Of a stretch of DNA of 64,000 nucleotides, positions 40,867-50,490 are shown in pieces. The translations under genes were made by a program, and so were the position numbers. Under the pieces are notes generated by a model. It made no database searches. It was not told where the DNA came from and saw only the letters and a list, made by a program, of their open reading frames with translations. The stretch is from Orientallactaga sibirica (taxonomy: Eukaryota > Chordata > Mammalia > Rodentia > Dipodidae), in assembly GCA_036365145.1 (NCBI GenBank), contig JAEOAD010000794.1, positions 1,488,001-1,552,000 on the forward strand. The letters are read 5' to 3'. The first letter of the stretch is position 1. The number at the start of each line of letters is the position of its first letter.

Positions 40867-42511
40867 CCCGTCCCCGGCTCGCTTCCGCGCAGGCATTTAT
40901 GTCTTCTGTCACCTCAGTTTCCCTCATCTGACCAGCACGTGTGGCTGGGTTTTTTATCCCAGGGTCAGGCAGTCAAGCACCATGAGGCGGGCAGCACTCT
41001 GGCTTTGTGCCTCTAGCAAGGCATTGCTTGCTCCTAGCCGAGGACTGATCCAGGGCTCCAGTAAACAGGGAATCTTAAACATGCTTGAAGTTCGTGATAA
41101 GTTGCGGGAAATAGTAGGAGCATGAACAAACTGGAGAGACCATGTGAAAGCAATGGAGGAAAGGAAGTTACTTCATACTTGTTTGGCTAAGTCACAGAAA
41201 ACGTTACCACCTAGGAAAATGAAGGACAGTTTTATTGAAGTTCTCTTGCCTTTGGCCAGTGAGCCTGAATTACGAGAGAAGTACTTGACTGTTCAAAACA
41301 CAGTAAGATTTGGCAGGATTCTTGAGGCTCTCGACAGCTTAGGAGTTCTTGTTTGCTACATGCACACCAAAAATCTTTCTCTCAAGTTGTCTCCTTTACC
41401 GATAGTTACAGCCAGCCCTGGTGGACAAGATTGATATGTGTAAGCAGAGCTTGAGCCCAGAACAGGACATTAAGCTTACAGGCCCTGTTAGCTGGATTGG
41501 GAAGACATCCATGGAAGTGAAGATGCAAATGTTCCAGCTGAACGGAGGAATTTTGTCCTGTTTTGGAGGCAACGTTTGTAATGGTGGCTCGTGATTCTGA
41601 AAATAAAGGGCCTGCATTTGTAAATCCACTCATCCTTGAAAGCCCAGAAGAAGAAGAACTCTTTAGACGAAGAGAATTGAACAAGGGGAGAAGGACTGCC
41701 TTTAGCTCCGCTTCATTACTGGAAATGGCTCCTAGTGCCGAGGAGAGGAACATCGTACGTGATATGTTTCTTAGCACACTGAATCCAAAGAGTCGAGTTT
41801 TGCCCTCTAACGCAGTGTGGATGGAGAATACCAAACTGAAGAGCTTAGAAATTTGTCACCCTCAGGAGCGGAACATTTTCAATAGGATCTTTGGTGGTTT
41901 TCTTATGAGGAAAGCTTATGAACTTGGATGAGCTACTGCTTGTAGCTTTAGTGGTTCCCGGCCATTTGTGGTAACAGTGGATGATATCATGTTTCAGAAA
42001 CCTGTTGAAGTTGGCTCATTGCTCTATCTTTCTTCACAGGTGTGCTTTACTCAGAACAATTACATTCAAGTCAGAGTACATAGTGAAGTGGCCTCTCTTC
42101 AGAATAAAGAGCACATGACCACCAATGTCTTCCATTTTACATTCACGTAGGAAAATGAAGTGCCCTTGGTTTTCCCTAAAACATATGGAGAGTCCATGTT
42201 GTATTTAGATGGGCAGCGGCATTTCAAGTCCATGAGTGTCCCGGTGGCCTTGAAAAGGGACTACATTGTGGAACCCTAAGACAACCTTACTTGTTGCAAA
42301 CCAGCACCCTCACATACATATGCAGAGTGACATAGCACCTGATTCAAGTTTTGATCAGATATATTGGTTTTAGCATCTTTTCTCATTCTCCATAGAAGAG
42401 CATGCATTCTGCTTTTAGGATGATCAAAAAAGCAGACTAAGAGAGTAGCTGTATAGAACTGACGATTGAGAGTTACTAAACAATAAAAAAAAAAAAAAAA
42501 AGAAAAGAAAA
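40867..42511 (+). pseudogene. ACOT9: Processed pseudogene of ACOT9 (mitochondrial acyl-CoA thioesterase 9)
   Basis: An intronless copy of an ACOT9 mRNA, with 5' UTR (40867-40981), coding remnant (40982-42279), 3' UTR and an A-rich tail (42484-42511). The parent enzyme is a hotdog-fold thioesterase of mitochondria that hydrolyses acyl-CoA. Recognisable segments include EERKLLH (41150), YLTVQNTVRFGR (41281), VARDSENKGPAFVNPL (41584), LEICHPQERNIFNRIFGGF (41848) and FQKPVEVGSL (41995). Defects: TGA at codon 48 (41123); a 4-base duplication AGCC at 41414; a 2-base loss near 41544; a 15-base in-frame gap after 41790, which could instead be a splice variant of the parent; TGA at a Trp codon (41929); TAG at 42148. 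The final stop TAA (42277) is retained. It cannot encode the enzyme. It sits exactly at the 5' edge of an antisense L1. Confidence 0.95.
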
Positions 42512-42598
42512 TGGTAAAGCCAACCAAAAATATGTAACCCATAACCTACCCTGACATGGAAAGAGAGATTAGCGCTTCCAATGCAGGCCTATGTACCT

Positions 42599-42600
<2 letters not shown>

Positions 42601-42633
<33 letters not shown>

Positions 42634-43300
42634 TCGGTCAGCCTCATTACCTTTTGGGGTGGCTTCCAATCTCACTAATGCTGAATGTCCACCTTGAGCC
42701 TTACATGTTGTGCTGTGGATCTTGAGCTCTGTTCAGTTATGTTGGATGTGCTACCACAGGGGCTGAGGTTTGCGTTTCTGATGGTTGGGGCATGGGAGAG
42801 TGCAGGAAGCCTGGAGTTGCTCAGCAGTCCTGCCTCGATCCCTTTCAGTACTTCCTTAGTTGATCTCAGCTGTCTTTCCTTCAAATTTCTTGACTTTGCA
42901 AGGAGGCTGATGAGGTTGGAATACCCCCTTGTTTGTTCTCTAATGCTGCTGCTGCTGCTCGGCACCTGGAGGGTAGTGTCAGGCACACAGATGGCCTGGA
43001 TTGGGGGCCACAAGCACCTCAGTGGGTCCTGGCCATTTTCCTCCTTTCTGGTGGATCTTGGTCTCTCCTGCTTCTCCACTGTGTCTAAGAATAACCTATA
43101 CTCCTTCACTTTTCAGAAGAAGAGTGTATTTTGCTGTGGTTTTGCTTAAACCCCTTCCTTGGCTGGTTTGGCATGGTTCCTATGCCACCATCTTACCCAG
43201 AAGTCTCTTTAATTATCCTTTGGCATCATTCTTCAACCCAGAGCAGAAGTGTGCAGGGGAGGTGTGGGTACTCTTCAGAATGTGTTCTAAAAGTTACGAG
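42601..43300 (-). mobile_element. Unidentified A-tailed segment, perhaps a retrocopy
   Basis: A pure T32 run (42601-42632) is followed by about 660 bases of unique-looking sequence, the layout of a minus-strand insert with a poly-A tail. A 144-codon frame lies on the minus strand at 42675-43109, starting MKEYRLFLDTVEKQERP, charged and with no family I recognise; a (CTG)5 run lies at 42942-42959. No AATAAA was found on the minus strand just before the tail. It could be a 5' part of an L1, an unknown retrocopy, or host sequence beside a T run. Confidence 0.4.
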
Positions 43301-43304
43301 AGGA

Positions 43305-43445
43305 GTTTTGGTCATGATCATTTGGCAGTACCTCTGGCATTCAGTGGGTGGAGACCAGAGGTGCAACCCATTGAACTGTACAGAGCTGCCCTGCATTGCT
43401 AAGATTTCCAGATATCCCGATAATCATGCTCATGGGCAAAAAACA
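43305..43445 (+). mobile_element. hAT-Charlie MITE fragment (MER5-like)
   Basis: TTGGCAGTACCTCTGGCATTCAGTGGGTGGAGACCAGAGGT and GTACAGAGCTGCCCTGCATTGC keep the word order of the second half of MER5-type elements. Confidence 0.6.
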
Positions 43446-43529
43446 TGTTGGTAACTATCTGAGTCTAGGATCTCCTTCCAGTTTATAGAGAACACAAGAT
43501 GTTGGGATTTTAACTTGTGCATCATTTAT

Positions 43530-43540
43530 TTCACACACAG

Positions 43541-43585
<45 letters not shown>

Positions 43586-43750
43586 GGGAGGGGGGAGATT
43601 GGGTACACCAGGGCCTCTAGCCACTGCAAATAAACTCCAGGTGCATGTGCCACCTTGAACATCTGGCTTACATGGATACTGGGGAATCTAACCTGGGTCC
43701 TTAGCCTTCACAGGCAAGTGCTTTAACTGGTAAGCCATCTCTCCAGCCCT
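43530..43750 (-). mobile_element. DIP-like SINE behind a (CA)n run
   Basis: (AC)n at 43541-43583, then GTACACCAGGGCCTCTAGCC to CATCTCTCCAGCCC. The CA run replaces the usual GA-rich tract. Confidence 0.9.
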
Positions 43751-43839
43751 TAACATATTCATTTTTAATGTTTACACAGTGCCGCAAATATTTTCTAGAA
43801 AACTCTTTTAATAAAAGCATGGTGTGTTGTAGCTCAGTC

Positions 43840-44085
43840 TTTTTAAAAAACTTTATTTTATTTGAGAGAGGGAGAGAGAGAGAGAGAGGCAGACACAGAG
43901 AGAGAATGGGCACATCAGGGCCTTCAGCTGCTGCAAATGCACTCCAGATACAATGTGCCACCTGGGGCATCTGGCTTACGTGAGTCCTGGGGAACTGAAC
44001 CCTGGTGCACCCATACTCATTCTTTTTTTTTTTTATCTCTCTCTCCTTGCAAATAAAAATCATTTTTAAAAAGACTGAGGGGCTG
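43840..44085. mobile_element. Rearranged DIP-like SINE (two partial copies)
   Basis: Antisense copy from TTTATTTGAGAGAGGG to GGGGAACTGAACC (about 44000), joined directly to the sense 3' end of another copy (TGGTGCACCCATAC, T12, TCTCTCTC, CTTGCAAATAAA). The joint suggests an inversion or recombination between inverted copies. Confidence 0.7.
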
Positions 44086-44088
44086 GAG

Positions 44089-44145
44089 AGGTTGCCTAGT
44101 GGTTAAGGCACTTGCCTGCAAAGCCAAAGGACCTACCACCCCAGC
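44089..44145 (+). mobile_element. DIP-like SINE, 5' end only
   Basis: GGGGCTGGAGAGGTTGCCTAG to AAGCCAAAGGACC, then unrelated sequence. Confidence 0.75.
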
Positions 44146-44149
44146 AACA

Positions 44150-44550
44150 TTCCAGGAATTTGTTGGTTTCTGACTGCTGCTGCACAAATTATCCAAGACT
44201 TGGGAGCTAAACTCACATAATACACTTCTTATCTTACAGTTCTGGAGTGGGAAGTTGACACTGGATCATACTGGGCTCAGATCAAGGTTTCAGCAGCAAA
44301 AGTCCTGGATGCTCCCAGCCAGAGTCTGTCCATTTACCTTGATCATCTTCTAAAAGGCACTTGCCTCAGGGGTCCATGACCCAGTCCTCAAAGCTAGCAG
44401 TGCTGAGTCAAATTTGCCTCACACTGCCACCTCACTGGTCTTCTCTTCAGATTCTGTGACCATTATAGTTGTATTACACTCTTCCAGATGATCCAGGATT
44501 TCCCTACTGCAGGACGGCCAATTAGCAACCTTATTTCTGTTTGAAAACTC
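44150..44550 (-). mobile_element. MaLR-type LTR, antisense, old
   Basis: TGACTGCTGCTGCACAAATTA, CTTATCTTACAGTTCTGGAG, GATCAAGGTTTCAGCAGC and ATTCTGTGACCATTATAG keep the antisense word order of MLT1-type LTRs. Confidence 0.55.
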
Positions 44551-44679
44551 ACCCAGGCAGTAGTGGGTTTGGTATTAGCAATAAACATCTTTGGAGCTGT
44601 AATTCTGCCTATTGTAAAAGTCCTTAAGTTGCTCATGGAAGTGTCACCTACTAAGAAACAGCTGCTAATAGCTGTTCAA

Positions 44680-44826
44680 GCCAGACAGGGTGGCTCATAC
44701 ATTTAATCCCAGTACTCGGAAGGCTGATACCTCAGGAGAATTATCATGAGTTCAGTGCCAACCTGGACGACACAGTGAATTCTAGGTCAGCCTTCACTAC
44801 ATTGTGACTCTGCCTCAAAAACAAAA
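44680..44826 (+). mobile_element. B1-like SINE, diverged
   Basis: AAGCCAGACAGGGTGGCTC to GCCTCAAAAACAAAAAA; an extra 12 bases lie in the AGGCTGATACCTCAGGAG region. Confidence 0.8.
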
Positions 44827-45207
44827 AATGGTAGTTCAAAGCATGGATACTAGAGCAAGACTGGGTTAATTCCAAGCCATACCTCTTGAACTGTATTGCC
44901 TTGGGCACCTTACTTCGCTGTGCATTCACTGTGCTACAAAAGGCAGAAAATGACAGCGTTCATTTTGCAGGTTAGTAAACACTGCATGATCGTGTCATGT
45001 GGCAGGTGTGTGTTGAATACAGGGCAGTCCAGGCACATCTGCAGCATTAGAAAAGATTGTGTGTTTCTGAACCTTGGACACAGTCTCTGGCATAACATTC
45101 ACCCATCTGAGAGCACCCTGGTAAGGGGAACTGATTTGTGTATCTCACTTGCCTCTTTCTCTGAGACATGTGCTTAGTAAGTAGAAGAGGACGATGCTGA
45201 AGCTTTT
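44827..45207. other. Intergenic, no recognised feature
   Basis: Mostly unique-looking; a faint MIR resemblance lies at 44900-44975. Confidence 0.4.
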
Positions 45208-45320
45208 GTCTCCTTCTGGGACAGGGTTTTACTATGTAGCCCAGGCTGGTTTTGAACTCCAATCTTCCTGCCTCAGCCTCCAAAGTGCTGGGATTAAAGA
45301 TGTGAGCCACCATACCCAGC
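45208..45320 (-). mobile_element. B1 SINE of an older type
   Basis: CAGGGTTTTACTATGTAGCCCAGGCTGG and CTTCCTGCCTCAGCCTCC are the wording of general rodent B1, not of the local young family, so this copy probably predates it. Confidence 0.85.
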
Positions 45321-45389
45321 ATTATATAAACTATTTGTTCTTTATGTTTTGCTGAGTAGTTGAATTGCTTTTAAAAATAAACTGAGGGA

Positions 45390-45575
45390 GCCGGGCGTGG
45401 TGGCGCACGCCTTTAATCCCAGCACTCGGGAGGCAGAGGTAGGAGGATAGCCATGAGTTCAAGGCCACCCTGAGACTACATAGTGAATTCCAGGTCAGCC
45501 TGGACCAGAGTGAGACCCTACCTCGAAAAACCAAAAAAAAAATAAAATAAAATAAAAAAATAAATAAATAAACTG
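45390..45575 (+). mobile_element. B1-like SINE
   Basis: GCCGGGCGTGGTGGCGCACG to an A9 tail plus (AAAT)n. AAATAAACTGAGGG is repeated at 45376-45389 and 45566-45579. Confidence 0.95.
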
Positions 45576-45578
45576 AGG

Positions 45579-45780
45579 GGCTGGAGAGATAGCTTAGTGG
45601 ATAAGATGCTTTCCTGTGAAGCCTAAGAACTCATGTTCAAATTTCCAGCTCCCACATAAGCCAGACACAGTGATGTAAGCACATAATGTTGCACATGCAC
45701 ACAAGGGGGCACACACGTGTGGAGTTTGTGGCCGCTGAAGGCATGCCCATTCTTTCTCTCTGCCTCTTTCTCAGATAAAT
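45579..45780 (+). mobile_element. DIP-like SINE, long variant
   Basis: GGGGCTGGAGAGATAGCTTAG; contains the extra block GTGATGTAAGCACATAATG; ends in AGATAAATAAATACATAAAT(AAAC)n. AAACTCAGTGAGG after it resembles AAACTGAGGGG before it. Confidence 0.93.
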
Positions 45781-46048
45781 AAATACATAAATAAACAAAC
45801 AAACAAACAAACAAACTCAGTGAGGATGTGATGTGGTCTCATGTATGTGTTTACCAAATAGATAAGCAAAGTGAATGGATTGACAGTGGATGAATGGATG
45901 GATTTGTCTTCATGAAGATCTGTCTCCACCATATGCCCCTCCAGGCAGGCACTCTTTCCAGATGCCCCAGGGAGGCAGCCACGGAGAGGGAGAGGAGGGA
46001 TTCTGGGATCTAGTAGCTGACATTCGCTTACTCTCCCATCATCGACAG

Positions 46049-46197
46049 GCTCGTTCAGCACCATGGAGAGCAGCACCCTCAGCCCTGGGCCTCCAAGCTC
46101 AGATGACCTGGAGGCCTTTCCTCAGAAGAGCCTGGAGCCAGGTGACATTGCAGTGCTGGTTCTCTACTTCCTCTTTGTCCTGGCTGTTGGACTGTGG
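46049..46197 (+). CDS. SLC5A11: SLC5A11 first coding exon (residues 1-45)
   Basis: SLC5A11 (SMIT2) is a plasma-membrane sodium/myo-inositol cotransporter of the SLC5 family that also carries chiro-inositol. The exon follows a pyrimidine-rich acceptor ending CATCGACAG (46048), has a short 5' UTR part (46049-46062), and starts at ATG 46063 in context AGCACCATGG. It encodes MESSTLSPGPPSSDD and LEPGDIAVLVLYFLFVLAVG, i.e. a short extracellular N-terminus and the first transmembrane helix (about residues 28-45). It closes on a complete Trp codon before donor GTAAGC (46198). Sequence memory of human SLC5A11 matches closely, and SGLT1, SGLT4 or SMIT1 fit less well. The rest of the 5' UTR must lie in upstream exons, so the promoter is not at this site. 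Confidence 0.95.
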
Positions 46198-46349
46198 GTA
46201 AGCCAGGCAGTGTGGTGAGGGGGGTGTGGCAAGCAAAATATGTCTGGACAGAAGCCCAGAGTAAACTCCAATATTAAGGAAAACAGAAGTCAGAGAAGTG
46301 ATGAAACTAGCTTAAGGTCACAGAATAATTAGAATTTAAAAATGAGAGA

Positions 46350-46507
46350 GCCAGGCGTGGTGGTGAATGCATTTAATCCCAGCACTCAGGAGGCAGAGGT
46401 AGGAGGATGGCTATGAGATTGAGGCCAGTCTTAGTCTATATAGTGAATTCCAGACCAGCCTGGGCTAGAGCAAGACCCTACCTTGAAAAACAAAAACAAA
46501 ACAAAAA
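46350..46507 (+). mobile_element. B1-like SINE in SLC5A11 intron 1 (coding)
   Basis: GAGCCAGGCGTGGTGGTGAA to ACCTTGAAAAACAAAAAC. Confidence 0.92.
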
Positions 46508-46578
46508 TGAAACAGCTCAGTAGTAGAACCCTTGCTGAGCATGCTCAAGATCCTGGGCTATGTGCTCAGCACTGCTTG
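46508..46578 (+). mobile_element. ID-like SINE
   Basis: AACAGCTCAGTAGTAGAACCC..TTGCTGAGCATGC follows the ID pattern directly after the B1 tail. Confidence 0.6.
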
Positions 46579-46928
46579 AATGAATACATGCATGAATAAG
46601 CGTTAAGGTAGGGAAAGATTAAAAGATCTGCAGCTTATCTGGAGCACTATAAGCAATGAAATCCACTGTGAGCTGTCGTAGCCAAGCCAAGACTCTTCAC
46701 CCATGAATGTACAGGGGACCAAGCAGGTTATCACAAAAGTGGGAAGGTGAGATGTGTAGGGGTGCATGCCTCCTCTAAAGACATGCATATTAAAATTTTC
46801 AGAAGACTCGTGTGGCAGAGCATATTTGATACCCACATCTGCTCCACTCCACCCCAGCTGGCACATACCATCTGTGGACACCTCTATTGCTGACATTTTC
46901 CCTCATGCACCTGTCTTCTTCCTTTCAG

Positions 46929-47000
46929 TCCACTGTGAAGACTAAAAGGGACACAGTGAAAGGCTACTTCCTGGCTGGAGGGGACATGGTGTGGTGGCCA
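46929..47000 (+). CDS. SLC5A11: SLC5A11 second coding exon (residues 46-69)
   Basis: Acceptor CTTCCTTTCAG ends at 46928 and donor GTAAGT starts at 47001. The 72 bases encode 24 residues, STVKTKRDTVKGYFLAGGD and MVWWP: the loop after helix 1 and the start of the next membrane segment. The YFLAGGDMVWWP-type motif is shared by SLC5 sugar carriers. Both edges are phase 0, and the intron from the previous exon is 731 bases. Confidence 0.96.
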
Positions 47001-47036
47001 GTAAGTGGACTCTGGTTTGATTTAAGTCACTTCTCA

Positions 47037-47112
47037 GGGCTAAGGATGTAGCTCAGTGGTAGAGCACTTGCCCATCATGTGTGAAGAGCTGCGTTGCAGC
47101 CCCAACACTGCC
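47037..47112 (+). mobile_element. ID SINE
   Basis: AGGGCTAAGGATGTAGCTCAGTGGTAGAGCACTTGCC is a close match to the tRNA-Ala-derived ID head. It keeps an A box (TAGCTCAGTGG) and a B-box-like GTTGCAGCCCC. It is a retroposon, not a tRNA gene. Confidence 0.88.
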
Positions 47113-47249
47113 AAAAAGTTTTATTTAAAGCAAGTTCTCAAGTGCTGACGTTCTATCTCAGGACTCTAGTTCCATATTGTGTGGAAGTCACAGGGAAAAC
47201 TAGAGACAGCTTAGCTCCCATTTGAATTGTTTAAACAAAAAACATTTAT

Positions 47250-47440
47250 TGGGGCAGGGGAGATGGCTCAACAGTTAAAGGTGCTTTCAAAGCCTGCTGA
47301 CCCAGCTTCAATTCCCCAGCCTTCCAAGTAAAGCCAAATACAAAAAGTGGCCTAAGTGTCTGGTGTTCATTCGCACTGGCAAGAGATCCTGGTTTGTCCC
47401 CCACATACAAACCACATGCAAATAAAGAATATTTTACAAA
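47250..47440 (+). mobile_element. DIP-like SINE, diverged
   Basis: GGGGCAGGGGAGATGGCTCAA head and GCTTCAATTCCCCAG B-box region; the pyrimidine tract is absent and it ends CATGCAAATAAAG. Confidence 0.85.
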
Positions 47441-48701
47441 GCATTTACCAGCTCCCATTAGGGAAGAATCTAGAGCTGGGTTTGTTACAGAGGCTCAGGT
47501 GATAATCCTATGATCTAATGAATCCATTTCTCCAACTGTTCTCATAGTCTGCATCTGCCTGCCCATCCAACCATCATTTACTCTACCATCTGTTTCTTCT
47601 TGCCTTCTATAAGATCTTAATTCCAAACATGCTCAACTTCAATGGCCACAAGATGGCAGACAGTGCTGCAGACCTTTGTCCCCTCCAGCTCCAGCCCAGC
47701 AGGACAAGAGCACTGTCCCTGTCTGTAGAGTTAGATTAGGAGACTCTTGAGACACGCCAGGAGTTCCGTCTCTGATTGCATCCCCTGCTTAGTCCAGTGT
47801 CAGTTGTCATGTTAGGGTAGTTTGTTGTGCTGACTGAGCTCAAACCTGGCTGTTATGCTCAACCCTATGAGGGGTATGTGCTGAGGGGTAGAACATGAAG
47901 GAACACTGGAGGCTATTTTTAGGACCAGGTGGAATGAATGCTGAGAACACAGATAATGAATATAACAGTCAATTCATTTTTCCATTTCAAATGGATCTAA
48001 AGGCATTGTCCAACACACAGACATACACATCATGCACACAGACCAAGGGTGCTCATGTATGTAAGCCTCTTCTAGCAAGGCTCCACTTCCTAAAGGTTCC
48101 ACAATCTTCAACAGCGTCACAAGCTAGGGACCAAAGACTCAATCAAATGAGCCTATGGGGAACATGTCACAGTCAGACCACAGTGCCAACAATGTGCATG
48201 CCTAACTCAGAAGAACCTTCTCTGCTCCTTGACTTCAAGGAGCTTTGGGCCTAGTGCAGCATTTCCAAAGTAAGTAACAGGTCCCCAAGGTCTGACAGCT
48301 GCACACAGATGCCACATTCAGTAACTACGTGGTAGCACGGGAGCAGGAACAGTCTTCCCTTCGTCATTTCTGCCTCTCCTACTGGTTCCCTGAAAGTAAA
48401 AGACTCAGTTTATTACCATTATTCACCTTTCACCTTCACAAACTTGCCGGATCTCCAGGTTCAGCAGAGACAATGCAAGCCTCTGGCTCAGGAACTGGGC
48501 AGCTCAGAGAACCTGATAAAAGCATCATGTTTTCATGCCTTCAACTTCTGCCTGGCATTTGCTGCTCAGTCAACAACACAGCCTTCAGTGTCCACATGAC
48601 AAAGAATGTAGACATTATAGATTTGTTCAGGAAAGTCATGAAACGAACAAAAGCAGCAGCACGATGAATGGCCACAACACACCTGAGTAAATGTTCACTT
48701 T
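47441..48701. other. SLC5A11 intron 2 (coding), no recognised feature
   Basis: About 1.26 kb with no young SINE and no further exon. Open frames at 47895-48254 and 48329-48667 lack any recognised family. Confidence 0.55.
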
Positions 48702-48831
48702 CCTTTTTTGAGGGAGGGTCTCGTTCCAGCCCAGGCTTACCTAGAACTCACTCTGTAGTCCCAGGCTGGCCTTGAACTCATGGTGATACTCCTACCTCTG
48801 GTATTAAAGGTGTGTGCCACCATGCCTGGTT
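48702..48831 (-). mobile_element. B1-like SINE
   Basis: Antisense copy, missing CTGCCTCCCGAGTGCTGGG in part. AAATGT(T/C)CACTTT flanks it (48689-48700 and 48832-48844). Confidence 0.92.
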
Positions 48832-48849
48832 AAATGTCCACTTTTTTTT

Positions 48850-49000
48850 GTTTGTTTGTTTTTCGAGGTAGGGTCTCGCTCTGGCCCAGGCTGACCTGGA
48901 ATTCAGTATGTAGTCTCAGGGTCGCCTTGAACTCATGGTGATCCTCCTACCTCTGCCTCCCATGTTCTGGGATTAAAGGTGTGTGCCACCGTGCCTGGCA
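48850..49000 (-). mobile_element. B1-like SINE
   Basis: Antisense copy with a (GTTT)n tail. AAATGTC.ACTTTT occurs before (48832) and after (49000), the third copy of this target. Confidence 0.94.
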
Positions 49001-49209
49001 AATGTCTACTTTTAAAAAGTTTACAAGCCATATAAAGAAACAAGAATGAATAATCTGTACACAAGGGACTCATTCTCAAATATTAAACACATAAGTGCAA
49101 CACACACTAAAAACATTACTTGAAGAACTGATTGCAGAGCTATTCTGTGGTTTTGGACACGCAGACTTCTTATGACAACATGGCCATACTCACTAGATGA
49201 TCTATGAGT
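49001..49209. other. Intron sequence, no recognised feature
   Basis: AT-rich, unique-looking. Confidence 0.45.
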
Positions 49210-49577
49210 TAATGTAATTCCCACAAAATCTCAGCTCTTTTGTCCAAAACAATCTTGAAAAAGAAAGTTTGTCTTCCAGACACCATGTGGCAGTTGCCTT
49301 CATGATGTCACAGCAGCTGTCGTTACCTGCACAATACTGGGCCCATGTCATGGATGGATGAAGGCAAAAAAATGACATCAATATCAATGAGGGGCTAGTT
49401 GGAAAGAAGGGATTCAGTGGAAAGAGCATGGGGGAGAAGGGACAAAAGCAAGCTATGGGAGGGGATTATGATTCAAGTAAGTATGCACATGCATGAAAAT
49501 ATCAATAAAAAGGCTATAAAAAACGAAAAAGAACAAGGTTGGAAGACTCAGGACTTCCATTTTCAAAACTTACTGCT

Positions 49578-49733
49578 GAGCCGGGCGTGGTGGCGCACAC
49601 CTTTAATCCCAGCACACGGGAGGCAGAGGTAGGAGGATTGCCGAGAGTTCGAGGTCACCCTGAGACTACATAGTGAATTCCATGTCAGCCTAGACCAGAG
49701 TGAGACCCTACCTCAAAAAACAACAACAACAAA
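49578..49733 (+). mobile_element. B1-like SINE, first hit at a shared target
   Basis: GAGCCGGGCGTGGTGGCGC to (CAA)n and A8. AAAACTTACTGCT is repeated at 49565-49577 and 49734-49746. Confidence 0.95.
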
Positions 49734-49746
49734 AAAAACTTACTGC

Positions 49747-49967
49747 TGGTCTAGAGAGATGGCTTAGTGGCTAAGGCTCTTGCCTGTGAAGCCTAAGGAC
49801 CCATGTTAACTCCCCAGCTCCCACATAAGCCAGATGCACAAAATGATGCATGCACAAGGTCATACATGTGCACAAGGTGATGCGCGTGCCTGGAGTTCAA
49901 TTACAGGGGCTGGAGGCCCTGGTGCGCCACTTCTCTCCCTTTCTCTCTTGCTCTTTCTCATAAAAAC
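49747..49967 (+). mobile_element. DIP-like SINE, long variant, second hit
   Basis: GGTCTAGAGAGATGGCTTAG; extra block GATGCATGCACAAGGTCATAC; short tail CATAAAAAC because the next B1 entered it. Confidence 0.93.
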
Positions 49968-50208
49968 AGGCCGGACGTGGTGGCACACGCCTTTAATCCC
50001 AGCACTCGGGAGGCAGGGGTAGGAGGATTGCCGTGAGTTTGAGGCCACCCTGAGACTACATAGTGAATTCCAGGTCAGCCTGAGCTAGAGTGAGACCCTA
50101 CCTCAAAAAAAACCAAAAAACAACAACAACAACAACAAAAAAACCAGGCCAGTCTGTTGGGCTCGCCTCAATAAACAAACAAACAAACAAACAAACAAAC
50201 AAACAAAC
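49968..50208 (+). mobile_element. B1-like SINE
   Basis: GGCCGGACGTGGTGGCACACG to (CAA)n; CAGGCC words flank it (49967 and 50146). The DIP tail resumes as (AAAC)n at 50170-50207. Confidence 0.92.
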
Positions 50209-50216
50209 TTACTACA

Positions 50217-50405
50217 GTGCTGGGCGTGGTAGTGCACGCCTTTAATCCCAGCACTCGGGAGGTAGAGGTAGGAGGATTGCCATGAATTCAAGGCCACCCT
50301 GAGACTACATAGTGAATTCCAGGTCAGCCTGGGCTAGAGTGAGACTCCACCTCAAAAAACAAACAAGCAAAACAAACAAACACACACACACAAACAAAAA
50401 AGCCC
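50217..50405 (+). mobile_element. B1-like SINE, third hit at the shared target
   Basis: TGCTGGGCGTGGTAGTGCACG to AAACAAAC- and CA-rich tail. AAACTTACTACAG precedes it (50204) and AAACCTTACTATAG follows it (50410). Confidence 0.94.
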
Positions 50406-50490
50406 CAGAAAACCTTACTATAGAACTGTAGTGATCAAGAAAATATGATACTGGTGGGATCGACATGCATATAATGGAGCAGATTTTGTG

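Larger units (their letters stand above)
49210..50490 (+). mobile_element. Ancient L1 ORF2 fragment split by four SINEs
   Basis: TAATGTAATTCCCACAAAATC and CCAAAACAATCTTGAAAAAGAA (49210-49266), then TTTTCAAAACTTACTGCT (49560), then TAGAACTGTAGTGATCAAGAAA and GATACTGGTGGGATCGACATGC (50420-50470) give the sense order of L1 ORF2. Part of 49270-49550 has been replaced by other sequence. Confidence 0.65.

Noticed and set aside
42685..43149. 154-codon plus-strand frame
   Set aside because: Opposite strand of the unidentified A-tailed segment; Leu/Ser-rich, no family, no start support.
47037..47112. Possible tRNA gene
   Set aside because: A and B boxes belong to an ID retroposon; no cloverleaf 3' half.
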